A stretch of DNA of 64,000 nt from Membranipora membranacea (Eukaryota > Bryozoa > Gymnolaemata > Cheilostomatida > Membraniporidae). The stretch is from positions 5,024,001 through 5,088,000 of the forward strand of contig OU612072.1 in the NCBI GenBank assembly GCA_914767715.1, written 5' to 3'. Position numbers and translations under genes: made by a program. Under the pieces are notes generated by a model. It saw only the letters and a program-made list of their open reading frames with translations, was not told the DNA's origin and did not search any database. Below, piece by piece: positions 47,085 through 58,980 of the stretch. Within the stretch, counting starts at the first letter, position 1. The number at the start of each line of letters is the position of its first letter.

Positions 47085-50000
47085 CCAACAGAATTGGGTT
47101 ATGTGTACTGTAAGTATTGATGGTTGATGATTAGCGTTTTGTTTAGTTTAAGTTCATGTTAAAAAACATTTTAAGACATGAGTCTAAGATATGCTGTTTC
47201 AAACTTAATCATCTATTAAAATACCCATAAACACATGAATACTTTGGACTTTAAACTGTTGATTATGTGATAGGGCCAAGTGTACTTCCTCACTCAGTGC
47301 ATACTATGTGGCACCTGGCCTACATGCGCTATATATCAGATGATCATATTATATAGCAGTTGTATACCACTGCCACCTTCGTCTCTGATGACAAGTTTAC
47401 TCCCTCCATGAATTAATTTACCGCCTTGGCAGATTTGTGATGTGGCATGTGTATAAGAAAACCTACAGGTCAGTTGTGTGTCTGTCTCTGTATGTGCTAA
47501 AAAACACAGCCTTGTTTTACATGAGATTCATCATGTGATGCCAAGTGAGAAAACTACAGTAAAAACACAGGAGTTACTTCTTTCTACAGATAAAACATAC
47601 TGTAGTGTGCATAGCATTGGACAACACACAGGCCCTCAGCTGAGTCAAGAGCTGTTTTGAGGTCTTCTCTAATACAACCTCCTCAAGAGATTAAGAAGAG
47701 AGGGAATACTGGGAGGGTGGGTGTCATGGCCTTGAGTTGGGCCCCTGACTTGTTCTCTTAGCCTGTTCAACCATCTGAAAACAGACATCAGACATAGGCA
47801 AAATAGAAGTGTGTGTAATTGTTTGTGCTAAGAAAGAATTGGCCTTTTCCGATGATGATGACAAGGTCCTTTACATATGTCATGAATTCAAAAAGAAGAA
47901 GAATTTTGATTTTGTCAAAGAAAATAGAGATCAGAATGTGCTAGCCTGCTTGTCATCTCCAAACATCCAATGCATTTTATGCTACACGATCAGTATTAAG
48001 ATGATGTAAAACATGATTGAAAAGCTCTTGATAGCCATTTACTATGTTTGAGGAGAAGACCACGATTAAATAGGACAATTATAATCAAGTTATCTACCTC
48101 ATAGGTATCGAAAAGACAAGCCAGTATTGACAAGCTTTGTCAAGACATACTAATAAATGAGAGCCATATCAGATTCACGTTTTTCTATGCTCAGTATGCA
48201 ATTATACAGTCCACAAACTTGACCTAGGTCACAACAAAGTGTCTGTTTTCTTCTCTGAAGGTTTGAGGCCTTGAGAATTTCTAGTGACAGAATTTGGATC
48301 TAGCTTAAGATCTGGCATCTTTTCCAATTGATTGATGCCCCAGCCCTCAGTCAGCTAAAAATACTTAATGAACGATTTACATGCGATCGCCTGTACAAAT
48401 ACTGAACTTTTGGACCCATTAGAGAATATGTCAGTCAGAAGACAAGTGCAAAGAAGTCAGATAAATCTGAGGGTGCTTTGGGCCGGAACAATCAACCTTA
48501 GAAGCTCCCCAAGTGGGACTCGAGCTGACTACTCCTACAGCTACGATAACATCTCAGTGAATGGCTTCATCTCACCATCCCCAAAACAGATTTGGCTAGA
48601 TTTAAAACTAGAATTGACTGCTTTAACCTGTCGGCAAACAAAATATCGCTGTCATATTTATTGTTTCTGAAGTTGATCTATGAGCAAAACTGATATGGAA
48701 CCATTGCCCTTGTTTTGTGAGGACAGATTTGCCTGGGAAATGCTGTAACTTATTATAAACCAATGTATACTACGCACCAAGTATATGCCAAAAGGAAAAG
48801 ATTTAAAAGAAATCACTCTGTAGCGCTTCTTATGGCGAACTACTAGATCTCTGGGTGAACATTTTTTCGAACAGGGTATGAAGATAATAGGTATCAGGTC
48901 TATCTGGGATAATACCCTGAGTGTATAGTACATTCATTACAATATCACATCAGTCATCAACAATAATTTAGTTGATGAATTTCTCCTACTTTTCACCAAG
49001 CAAAACCCCCCTGTGGTCTCATAGAAAACCCACCTGTGGTCTCATAGCTAGGGTCTGATTTCTCTCACACAGACAGACTTTGGCAAATATTATGACAAAG
49101 GAGGAGGTATTTTATTTCTCAGTGGCGGTAAATTATATCTCAGAGGTGGTAAATATGTTCTCAGAGCTGCGTGTGGCCCTTATGAGCCAGAGTAGTTGTT
49201 TGTGATAATGGGGCTTTGATTATCAGAAATTAATTGAACTAATGATTCCCATCAAAATGATCCTCAGAAATAAAATAACATAATTATACTGAAACAGGTT
49301 GTTGCTACTTTTATGCAAGCTGTGTAATGTTTTCACAACACAAGGAAATTGCCACCTGTAGCTATTGTGTAACAAAACCAGGACATGATATTTCATGTAT
49401 TTTTAATGTTGTCTCATAGCCTTTACCTAGCCTAGACTACCGAGCGAGCGTTCCTGTGTACTTTTAATGATGATGGCATATTGCAAAGTTTTAGCGCGAA
49501 GTTTTAGCACAAACTATCGTAGCAGAAAAAAACCTATATCGAAATGATAAGACACCTTCCAAGTTGGAGAAAAGCATTATTGTTGTACTGATCTCGTCAA
49601 CTGTTCTAAAGCCTTTCTTTAGATGTTTTCGTTCATGGAAGATTTCATTTTAGACTTGATGTAAGAGTACTGGAGTTAATACAGATTAACTCAAACCTCG
49701 GTGATGACTAGAATTTGCATTCCACCTTAACATAAATTGATACTGGTAGACACAAATCTTTTGAGTGTAAACTGGTAGGAAATCTGTTATTGTTCCGATA
49801 TCCAGTTCCAGTTTGACTCCTAGATAAACTACCGAGACATGAAATATGTCAGTGACATTCTGTTTGGTGCTTTGTGCAAGGTTGCTTCTAGATTCAAAGA
49901 TCAATTCAGAAACATTTAATTGAGAGATAACTAAAGCTAAGGACTAAAAACCCTGATCTGATCAACACAGTTGATAAGACCACAAAAATAAGAGACAAAA

Positions 50001-53000
50001 AATATTCATAACAACAATAGGATTTTATAGAACGTTGCCCTGCTGGTCATCTAAGACATGTTAAATATCGCAGTTCACGAGGCAAAGACTGCTTTTTGAG
50101 GCAAATGTGCATCACGCTCAATGAGATTCTTTTTTAAAACCAAAGTTCCATACACTAGAAGCAAGCTCTTTTTATGACAAAGTATAGGCATCCTTTTTCG
50201 CAACATTTAATGTTTGTGATAGCTAATAAATCCAACAATCAATCAGGAAACACTCGGAAATGAATGTGTACAGTTTGATTGTAAACTACCGACTATGGAT
50301 TATGTATTATAATAAATGAACTAGGGTTTAGCAACAAGAAATGCTTATTGTACTAGAAGCTGTGTCATCACAAAAAAAATGGTATTGAAGTGTACATATA
50401 TATATACAGTTGAGGGTGCTAGGGGTAAAACAACCAACTTTGAAAGCTATGTTGAGTTTGAATCCATGCGAATAGCAAGGCCACTGATAGGAATTCAGTG
50501 TTACCGTGAGATTCCAGGAGTGTATAACTTTGTGTCAGAAATTGAATCTAGCTGAAAACCTGGCAGATTTGACGCTTCGATTGATGTCCCAGTAATAGCC
50601 ATCTAACTCTCAGACAAACTGATAAAATATTAGATTTAGAGGTGATCACGTGTCAAATGCTGAATTTCTGAACCAATTAATGAGAATAAGTGCATTCCTG
50701 TGAGCACACATAAATGTATTTTTTTAATAAGTTTTCTCCTTATCATGAATGTATGACTGCCAAAGGCCGAACTCATCTCACTTCCCTTAAGAACAATTGA
50801 TTGACGGCGCTTATAAGCGAGACTGCTATTCACCACTTGGAGGCTTTCCTATAGCCTATCTTTACGGCGCGATTCCTTTGAATATATACTGGTAGGAAAA
50901 ATGCTGTTTAGTTGTTCCAATATCCAGGATTATTTTGCCAAGGTGATGGTCATCATCTTTTCCCTCGTCAAAACAGATAGCACAGCAAGCTATGATATTC
51001 AAGTCTACCCAGTTAATGGTGCCCCCAACGTGCAAGGTAGTCATTGTTATACTTCGTGCTGACAGTTACCAATTTTCTCTGTGAAAGAGAGATTTTGCTT
51101 TGATTTGCTTTTTTGCATTAAAAAAAAAATTCACATCAAAAAAAATAATTACTGGAAGTAGGTTTGAACTCTGCAGTGCTCCTAATAGTGAACCATGAGG
51201 ATTCTGAGGGAACATTTTTCAAAATAGACCGCAGAAATAATTGGTCTCAGGTCTATCTGTGATAACACCCTCAGTTTACAGTACATACATTACAAAGAAA
51301 CATCAGTCATCAATGTTTAAGTTGATGATTTCCCTGCCAGTCCAAACATGCATTGACATAGCAAAAATTGTAGTGTTTTCGCCGAGCAAGACATGGTGAT
51401 CCCTTATGAAATAAAGGTGCTGTTGTCTCACACACACAGACTATGGCAAATAGGAATAAATCTCAGAGGGGGGTACTTTATATCTCGGAGGTGGTAAATT
51501 TGTCTCCACAGTCGAATGTGGCCCTAATGATCCAGGGTGGTTGTATGTGATAATGAGGCACTGATTATCAAAAGTTTAGGGAACTAATCGATCATGACCA
51601 AAAGGATCTACAGTAAAATTTGATACATAATTATATTGAAACAGGTTGTTGCTAGTTTTATGTGAGCTGTTTAAAAGTAATGGAAATTGCTCTGTGTTGC
51701 ATATTGTGTAACAAAATCAGGAAACTTGATATTTTTGCACGTACTGCTATTATCCTATGACCAATCCTCGCAGCAAAAGTGAGATTGTACATTTCAGCTC
51801 CATATTGGCCATCCCATCCTAGGCTTGCTGAGCGTTCATGTGTACTTTCGATGATGATGATGGCATAATTGCAAAGATTCAGCAGAGAGTAAGCAGCAAC
51901 AAAACCTATACCAAAATGCTAAAACACCTCCCAAAATGGAGAAGAACATTTTCGTTTTTGAATCCTTTACAGTGCTGGATGATATCTTGATGACTTGCAA
52001 TCGACTGCAATAAAGTATATGTGACTTCTGATGTCTCCTCTTTCAATGTTATTACTACAGGCTATGACCCATCTGTAAGTCAGTAAATGTTGAGAAAACA
52101 TTACATTACATTGACCAACTATTATTATGTAAGACACACAGGTTAGCGGTGGTAAAGCAATGATTTATAGTATAAATGAACGATTGAAATTGACCAAGTT
52201 TGTATGTTGCTAGTGTTTCTTTCTTTAGATACCCACTTTGTTTTGAGGATGTGTGAGATATTGTTTCAGAATTAGAAAATCTCTTATCACTAGATTGAAA
52301 AAAAAAGATATTTTGGAAAGCAGGAAAGCACTGAATTAGGAAGGGCACTTTCAAAGCTGTAGTTTCAAGTCGAGATTTTCTCTTGGATGTCTACAAAAAT
52401 AACAAATCAAATTTGTATTGGTGGTGACAGATTTATTCACCACTTTGAATAGATAATGCTATCATGGTCATCTATTGATCAAGAAAAGGGGTACACCTAC
52501 CCTGAGTTAGGTCTCAGTACACCTGCCCTTAGGTAGGCCTTAGTACACCTGCCTTTAGGAAGCTCTCAGTACACTGGGAGAAAGATGGGTGACACGCTGG
52601 CCATAGGCTTTCAGCTTTCAGATAGGTGAAGTCAAAGCTATTCCATTGTTATGAAAAACAAAACAGGGTTTTTTGAGTTACCCTCTCAATGTCAGAGAGG
52701 AGAAAGTCCATATGATTTCCTGAACTTTCTCTTGAGCTAGTGGTGATATGGACTATAGTGTCATGAAGCAAATGAATAGTTCCATTATACTAACATGCTG
52801 TGATCAAATCAGGAAACATCCTTAACAGTACTCTAGCGCCCCCTGATGAGATGGTTGTATACCTTTTTGGTTTTGTATATTGCATCTGTCGACAATGAGC
52901 TCACTCATTCAGAGAAATTATGTATTATAAAGCACTACAGGTACATGCATACATACTAATATGTTGCAAATGAGCTGTAATGTTGGAGTTTTTTAAATTC

Positions 53001-53398
53001 AGACTCTTGTGTCAAGTAAAAATTCTCAATCATAGCACAAAGATTTTCAAATACAATAATTGTTTTAACCGGAATCCATGAATTCAACAATTCCTATCCC
53101 GGTAGCGTAATTTAAATTTGTGAGTATCTTCTACATGTAGGGTAAATGATGTAAGTATTTTACGCATCAAACTACTTTGATCTGAATTTGGTAGCAAATA
53201 GCAAAATATCTGATACAGCAAAAAGCTTGGATAAAAATTCTAAAAAGAAAAATTATTCAATTGAAATTTGATTGAAATAATATAGTCACATTGTCCACAT
53301 CATGAACAAAAATTATAATCAGTTCCCACTTTTAATAAAGTATGTCTAATTTTGCGAATGCGAGAGGATCAATCTGTACAATATGATATTGTCTGTAG
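47085..53398. other. duplicated non-coding flank of gene B and beyond
   Basis: Largely collinear with 39290-43900 of unit A without the hAT-like element. A second, more diverged copy of part of the block follows at about 51050-52300. No exon recognised. The last kilobase before 53400 is unique AT-rich sequence. Confidence 0.5.
52495..52580. repeat. short tandem repeat, about three units
   Basis: Imperfect ~30-bp units around CTCAGTACACCTGCCCTTAG occur three times. Related single copies follow genes C and D (near 55980 and 59240). Confidence 0.7.
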
Positions 53399-53698
53399 GC
53401 TCCTCCTTGCTTTATTGAGAATGTTTATCACTGGTTCAGAGAAAAGAGGCTAAACAAAGTAGCGACAATGCAGGGAGAAAACAGAACTGTAACTTTTCTG
53501 TCAAACACTTTCATTGCCAGTAAATTCATTCATAATGTTATGAATAACATAAAACACAGAACAAAAATGTAGAAATTAATACAATGAAATAACAGGATTT
53601 ATCTTGAATTAAGGAAGAAGAGAAAATTTGAATGATGATGGCTTTGTTTTGAGAACAGCCCACAATCATTACAAAAGTAACACGAAACAGAAATTCGT

Positions 53699-55020
53699 CT
53701 AGATGCAAAGTTGTTGAACACGGAGAAATACTTTGCGATCATCAAGTCCGTAAAAATAGTTGCCATAACACTGAGTTCTAACCGACTCAGCGTAGAAACA
53801 TGTTTCTGGATTATTACAGCCAAGAGGATCCCCTCTTCCCCTGTTGAACATCCTGCCATAATGGTGACACTTCAGGGCTGCAGTGGCCCCCAAAAGAATA
53901 ATGCCACAAATTCCTTCATGCGCCGCCATGAACAGTTTTATGCACCACCGAGCACAGGTATCATCAAATGCACATGATTCCCAGTCCCATCCAGCTGAAA
54001 ACACAATTAAAATATGAAAATAATTATATTTTCGTTTTCCTTACCGAATAAATTATTCCGTAACTATTTTGTACTTTTCACAGCGATATCAGAGATATTC
54101 TTGCTAAAATTAGCAAGCTGAAATTGCCACGGAGAGGGAGACACACTGGAGTTAAACACTCTAAGAGGAGTAAATATTAGCTAGGGTTTAGTTTAGCTAG
54201 TTACAGTATTCAATATTAGCTAACACTTAATTTCTTCAAGTGAGAATGCAAAACGTGGATTTTTTCTTCATGTGGATACTTTGCTCCTCCATTGTATTTA
54301 ATAATGGTAAATGATGCTCTGATTGCATTCTCACTATTGATTGATTTGTCACAGAATGCTTATGATGCTTTAGATGTGTATTTCAGCTCTGTTTCCGAAA
54401 ATGCCAGCTTCTAATCAAATGAAATGGTCGCAATACAAATTGGATAGCCAGATGCTGAATGGGATTTGATACTTATGTTTATTTATCATTACTTACGCTC
54501 AGGAATACTGCAGAGGTTATAGAAATCCTCACTTAGGTTATATTCACCGCAGACCCTTACCATATCAGCATCAATGGTGCACTGGTCCGCTGTTCCACCT
54601 TCAATCTACAAAAATCAAATAGTCATCCGTTTACTAAGACAGTCATTGATTATCATTCTCCAGTAATGCTACAATTATTGTTCATGTAATAATTTGTAAT
54701 TGTGATCCACAGATGATTGTTACACCTTTAAATTCGATAAATTTATAATGATTTGCACAAATTTCTTTTTGTCTACCATAAAAAAAACTACTATAACTTC
54801 AGGTATGACTGAAGTGACACTATGGCATGACATAGAGGGAACCAGCCATAAAGTGATAAGCAAAACAGCTTGGTATCAATAATACTGGACCTGTATGAAA
54901 AAAGTGATGCAGTCACATACTACTTACAGTTTTGAGACAGTCGAGGCAGGATTCTGTAATCAGAGAATGAGCACATGCTGCCAGAGCACAAATTATAACA
55001 GCAGCTGTCAAAGACTTCAT
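53699..55020 (-). CDS. i-type lysozyme-like protein, copy C
   Basis: Three exons: 54928-55020, 54497-54605 and 53699-53994 (TAG), 165 aa. The signal peptide is MKSLTAAVIICALAACAHS. Glu33 is retained (KTIEGGTADQC), and Asp43 and Asp45 follow Cys40 (CTIDADMV), so copy C is the best candidate for an active enzyme. The scaffold motifs are CGEYNLSEDFYNLC, WESCAFDDTCARWCIKLFM and KCHHYGRMFN. The variable insertion is short (RGRGDPLG), then TCFYAESVRTQCYG and a short tail ending QQLCI. The 5' flank differs from the other copies: the shared TATAAAAG promoter block is missing, because homology stops about 60 bp upstream of the ATG and repeat sequence from the array begins. Expression may therefore be altered. 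Confidence 0.84.
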
Positions 55021-55084
55021 CACGAGAATCGTCCAGTCTGTAATTCCTAAATTGTTAGAGTCAGTCCTTGTTGCAGATAATGTG

Positions 55085-56639
55085 ACTCTTAAAAACTGTG
55101 GTAGTTAAAATATGTGATAATGGGGAACTCATTAAAGAAATCAATGAAATTGATATTTACTTTACTAATCACTTCAGATCAAACCATTCATCAGAAATAT
55201 GAGACACATAATTATACTGAAACAGGGGGTAATACTACTTTTATGCAAGCTGTTTAAGTGTTTTTATAACACAAGATAATTTTCCTGTGTAAGATATTAT
55301 CTAACAAGATCAAGACATTTGATATGTTATGCATTTACTGATTTTGTGGTATAACCTATCTTTGCGGCGTAATGATTTAAATAAAAATGTACACGTTTTG
55401 GTTCCATATTGGAGATCCCTTTCTTGGCTTGCTGAGCGTTCCTGCGTGTTTTTATGATGATGACATGTTGCAAATATTTAGCATGGAGTGTGCAGCAAAA
55501 CAAACCCAATATCAAAATACTAAAACATCTTCCAAGTTGGAGAAGAACATTTTTGTTTTCAAATCTTTAAAAGTGCTGCCTCATATCTTTCATGACTGCA
55601 ATGTAGCATAGATGACTTCAGATGCCTCTTCTTTCAATGAATAGTACTTATATTATGTTATGTTAACTAGCTATTACAAACTAGACGCACAGGTGAGCGG
55701 TACCCCCAAAACAAACAAAGTAGCCGCGTGACATGGTTAAGCAATGATATCTAGGAGAAAATAATTGTTGAAAGTGTTTCAGAATGAGAAAATCTTAAAT
55801 CACAAGATTGCAAGATTCTTTCCCAGCGATGCAACTTTTGTATAGCAGAGTGCAGAGTTATGCATTGAATAAGGAAGAAACTTTCAAGGCTGCACAGTGT
55901 CCAGTGGAGATATTGTCTAAAAGGTCTATGAAAACAACAAATGAAATTTGTAATCTTGGTGACAGATTTATGCATCACCCTTGCCCTTAGGTAGGTTTCA
56001 GTACACTGGGAGAAAGGTCGGTGAGACACAGGCCATAAGCTCACCACTTCAAGATAGATGAACTCGAAGCTATCACATTGTGATGAAAAACTATTGAAGG
56101 TTTTGGAATTACCCTCTTAATGTCAGAGAGGAGATAATCCATATATGAATTTATATATATATGAACTATATTTTGGATAATACTCGTTCGCTGAGAATGT
56201 TTTACAGAGCACCCAGAAATAACGGACAGAAAAGAATAAAGAGTCCTCTTTATGTGCGTCCTCAGCCACAGCATTAACTAGTGGCGATATGGATTATTGT
56301 TTGTGAGCTCAATCCATAATACTTACACCAAGGAGTTAAAGACTATAACTCCTTGCTTACACAATGTATTGATGTGATCATATAAGGAATCATCTCTAAC
56401 AGCCCTCTAGCACCCCTAAAGAAATGGTTTTAAACCTTTTGGTTTTGTATATTGCATGAATTTCAAATGCAGTGGTTCTCTACTTGCCAGAATCACCATT
56501 CTGAGGTATATGTGCAAGCTGTGGCCTCAAACATTAGGCAGTAAATGATCTATAAGCATGCTCATTGTGTGTACCGGTTTCCATCATTGCCTTCAGCAAG
56601 CGTGAGAGGATAAACCTGGACAATATGATAAAGTTTTTG
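55085..56639. other. duplicated non-coding flank of gene C
   Basis: Related to parts of units A and B (for example 55081-55640 against 43230-43740). No exon recognised. A (TA)n run lies near 56145-56165. Confidence 0.5.
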
Positions 56640-56979
56640 TAGGCTTTTCCTTGCTTTATTGGTATGTTTGTCACTGGTTCAGAGAAAGGGAACTAAACTA
56701 AACAGGGAGCAAACAGAACTGGTATTTTTTCATTGGCAGTAATTTTATTCTTGACACCGGAAAAAATGCTATGAATTAGCACAATGGATTAATCAAACGG
56801 TAAACAGGGTGTATCTCGAATTAGGCAAGAAGAGAAAAATTGTAAGATGATAAATAAAAGGTAATCGTTTTATAAAAGAATAAATAATTACAAATATCAG
56901 TTTCATAATAAATGCCCGCTGTTTTAAGAACTGCTCACACTTATTGTAATCATAAAGTATACACAATAAAGAAAGTCTT

Positions 56980-57110
56980 CTAGACACAAAGAAGTCCATC
57001 ATTTGAATAGACATCATGATCAGCAGGTCCTGTATAAGGACCATTGCCATGATATTGATATTGAGTTCTAATAGGCCCAGCGTAGACACACATCGCTTTA
57101 TAGCTCTATA
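56980..57110 (-). pseudogene. fragment of a fifth lysozyme-like gene (3' half of last exon)
   Basis: On the minus strand a frame reads AMCVYAGPIRTQYQYHGNG and then VYSNDGLLCV before a TAG at 56980-56982. This aligns with the C-terminal part of exon 3 in the intact genes (YA-x2-VRTQCYG-D/N-G ... FSND-x-LLC). The conserved Cys of RTQCYG is changed. No upstream half of the exon or acceptor is present before gene D's stop at 57206. It sits just downstream of gene D, in the position expected for a partial tandem duplication of D's 3' end. Confidence 0.75.
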
Positions 57111-57205
57111 CATAGTTGAAGTGTTATGAAAATCAACAGCAAACCTCCTAAATATGATATTTGAATATAAGAGTTGAAAAAACACACACAAATGGGTAAA
57201 ATCTT

Positions 57206-58746
57206 CTAAACACAAATTGATCCATGATTTGAGAAAGCTTCAAAGTCGCTACCGCCGCCAGTAGGATCAGCACCATAACACTGAGTTCTTACCAACTGAG
57301 CGTGGACACATGTGGCTGGATTCAGGCAACCCTCAGCTGCCTCAAATCCTCCATTGTTAAACATCCTGCCATAATGGTGGCACTTTAGGTCCGCGACGGC
57401 CCCTCCAAGAAAAACGGCACACATATCTTCTGAATATGACATGAACAATTTGATGCACCACCGAGCACAAGTGTCATCAAATGCACATGATTGCCAGTCC
57501 CATCCAGCTGAAAACACAATTAAAATAAAATGATGATAAACATTTTAAATTATTTTACTGATTAATTTATAGCCGATAAAGGTTTCTATTCGTTTTCCTG
57601 TATTTTCTTTTCATAACGCACTCTGAGTCCCCACCTGGGACGCACTCTGAGACCCCACCTGGGATTCAAACCAATAAGCAGTTTCTCGTTATTATCATTA
57701 GCTTTATCATCATCTTACCGAATAGTACATTTTTCATTCTCCTTGCTAAAACTTAAATTTTCTGCACTTGCCCACCATAACACAAGACAACAGACGTTAC
57801 CGGGTTAAATACCCTAGGAAGAAATTTATTAGCTAGGATTTAGGTTAGCCATTCAAGGGCTGACTCAATATTAGCTAACGTATAATTTCGGCTGAATACG
57901 GTAAAGAGGGTGGTGAGTAAGCTTTTGCCCGATTTTAAGTGAGGTATTTCGAGCGGATTGTGGAATGGCGAGCTTTTCCTCCTGTGGATACTTCACTCCT
58001 AAAGGTAAAATGATTAATGATGCTCACTATTGATCAATTTGTCACCGAGTACTGTATGTGATTAGAAATGCGTTTCATCTCTGTGTCTAATATATATCAA
58101 TACCAGCTTCTACTTAAATGATTCATTCATAATATGTGGCCAGCAGGAGGCTGACTGGGCTTTAATACCATCTTTCAATTTTTTATTACTTACGCTCAGG
58201 AATACTGCAGAGAATATAGAATTCTTCACTTAGTTTATATTCACCACATACTAATATATTATCAGCATTAGGGGTGCACTGGTTGGCTGTCCCACCTTCG
58301 ACCTACAAAAGCCAAACAATAATATTACGTTTACTTAGATGATCATCAAGTATCATTGTCCAGTCATGATACAATTACTTTAAAATACATTAACAATATA
58401 ATATAGTATAAGGAAATTCAATGAAATCTTTGATATGCTAATGATCCCTCTAACAAACCATTTCCTCTGTACCACGAAAACTAGTATTATTACAGCTATG
58501 GCATGATATGCAGGAAACCACGCAAACCAAATATAAACAAAATCTTCAGTAGCATTTTTCAATCTGGAAATATTGCTTTTGCTCGCAGCCATGAGATCGG
58601 CATCAATAATACTGGTACCATATTGAAACATGCTGTATTAACATAATACTTACAGTTTTGAGACAGTCGAGGCAGGATTCTGTAATCAGAGAATGAGCAC
58701 ATGCTGCCAGAGCACACATTATAACGACAGCTGTCACAGACTTCAT
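57206..58746 (-). CDS. i-type lysozyme-like protein, copy D
   Basis: Three exons: 58654-58746, 58194-58302 and 57206-57507 (TAG), 167 aa. The signal peptide is MKSVTAVVIMCALAACAHS. Glu33 is retained (KTVEGGTANQC), but the residue three after Cys40 is Asn (CTPNADNI); Asp45 is kept. The scaffold motifs are CGEYKLSEEFYILC, WQSCAFDDTCARWCIKLFM and KCHHYGRMFN. A short variable segment (NGGFEAAEG) precedes TCVHAQLVRTQCYGAD, and the protein ends SICV. It is closest to copy C in exons 2-3. The promoter block with TATAAAAG is present, as in A and B. A partial copy of its last exon lies downstream. Confidence 0.84.
57616..57664. repeat. two 24-bp tandem units in intron 2 of gene D
   Basis: ACGCACTCTGAG followed by ACCCCACCTGGG or TCCCCACCTGGG is repeated twice. 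Confidence 0.8.
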
Positions 58747-58843
58747 GATGAGAATCTTCCAGTCTGATATTCCGACAGTTCAGAAGGCAGACCCTGTTGA
58801 AGACAGCTTCATGAACCACTGAAATTATCACACTGTGTCTTGT

Positions 58844-58851
58844 CTTTTATA
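58844..58851 (-). promoter_or_regulatory. TATA box of lysozyme-like gene D
   Basis: TATAAAAG on the minus strand, 98 bp upstream of the ATG, in the shared promoter context (CCTGTTGGTATAAAAGACAA). Confidence 0.65.
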
Positions 58852-58980
58852 CCAACAGGATTGGGTTATGTGTTCTGTAATATTTATGAACTTATGAACA
58901 TAATTTTACACTAATCAATGCAACAAGCAAATAAAATATTGTTTGGTCTTTGTTTTTGACAAACATAATGTGATTCCTCG

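Larger units (their letters stand above)
36949..58980. repeat. segmental duplication array carrying the lysozyme-like genes
   Basis: Four related segments begin near 36949, 44998, 53400 and 56640. The first two are about 8 kb long and collinear over most of their length: gene, then blocks such as GGGAGGGTGGGTGTCATGGC at 39918 and 47709, then CCGAGACATGAAATATGTCA near 42170 and 49830. The third and fourth are shorter (gene plus part of the flank). Within each long unit a block containing GATAATGGGGCTTTGATTAT is itself duplicated (near 40568, 43240 and 49205, with a diverged form near 51550). Unit A carries an extra 1,007-bp transposable element. Confidence 0.88.

Noticed and set aside
56793-57215. 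140-codon open frame on the minus strand
   Set aside because: It is in a different frame from the recognisable lysozyme-like fragment at 56980-57110 and has no family resemblance.
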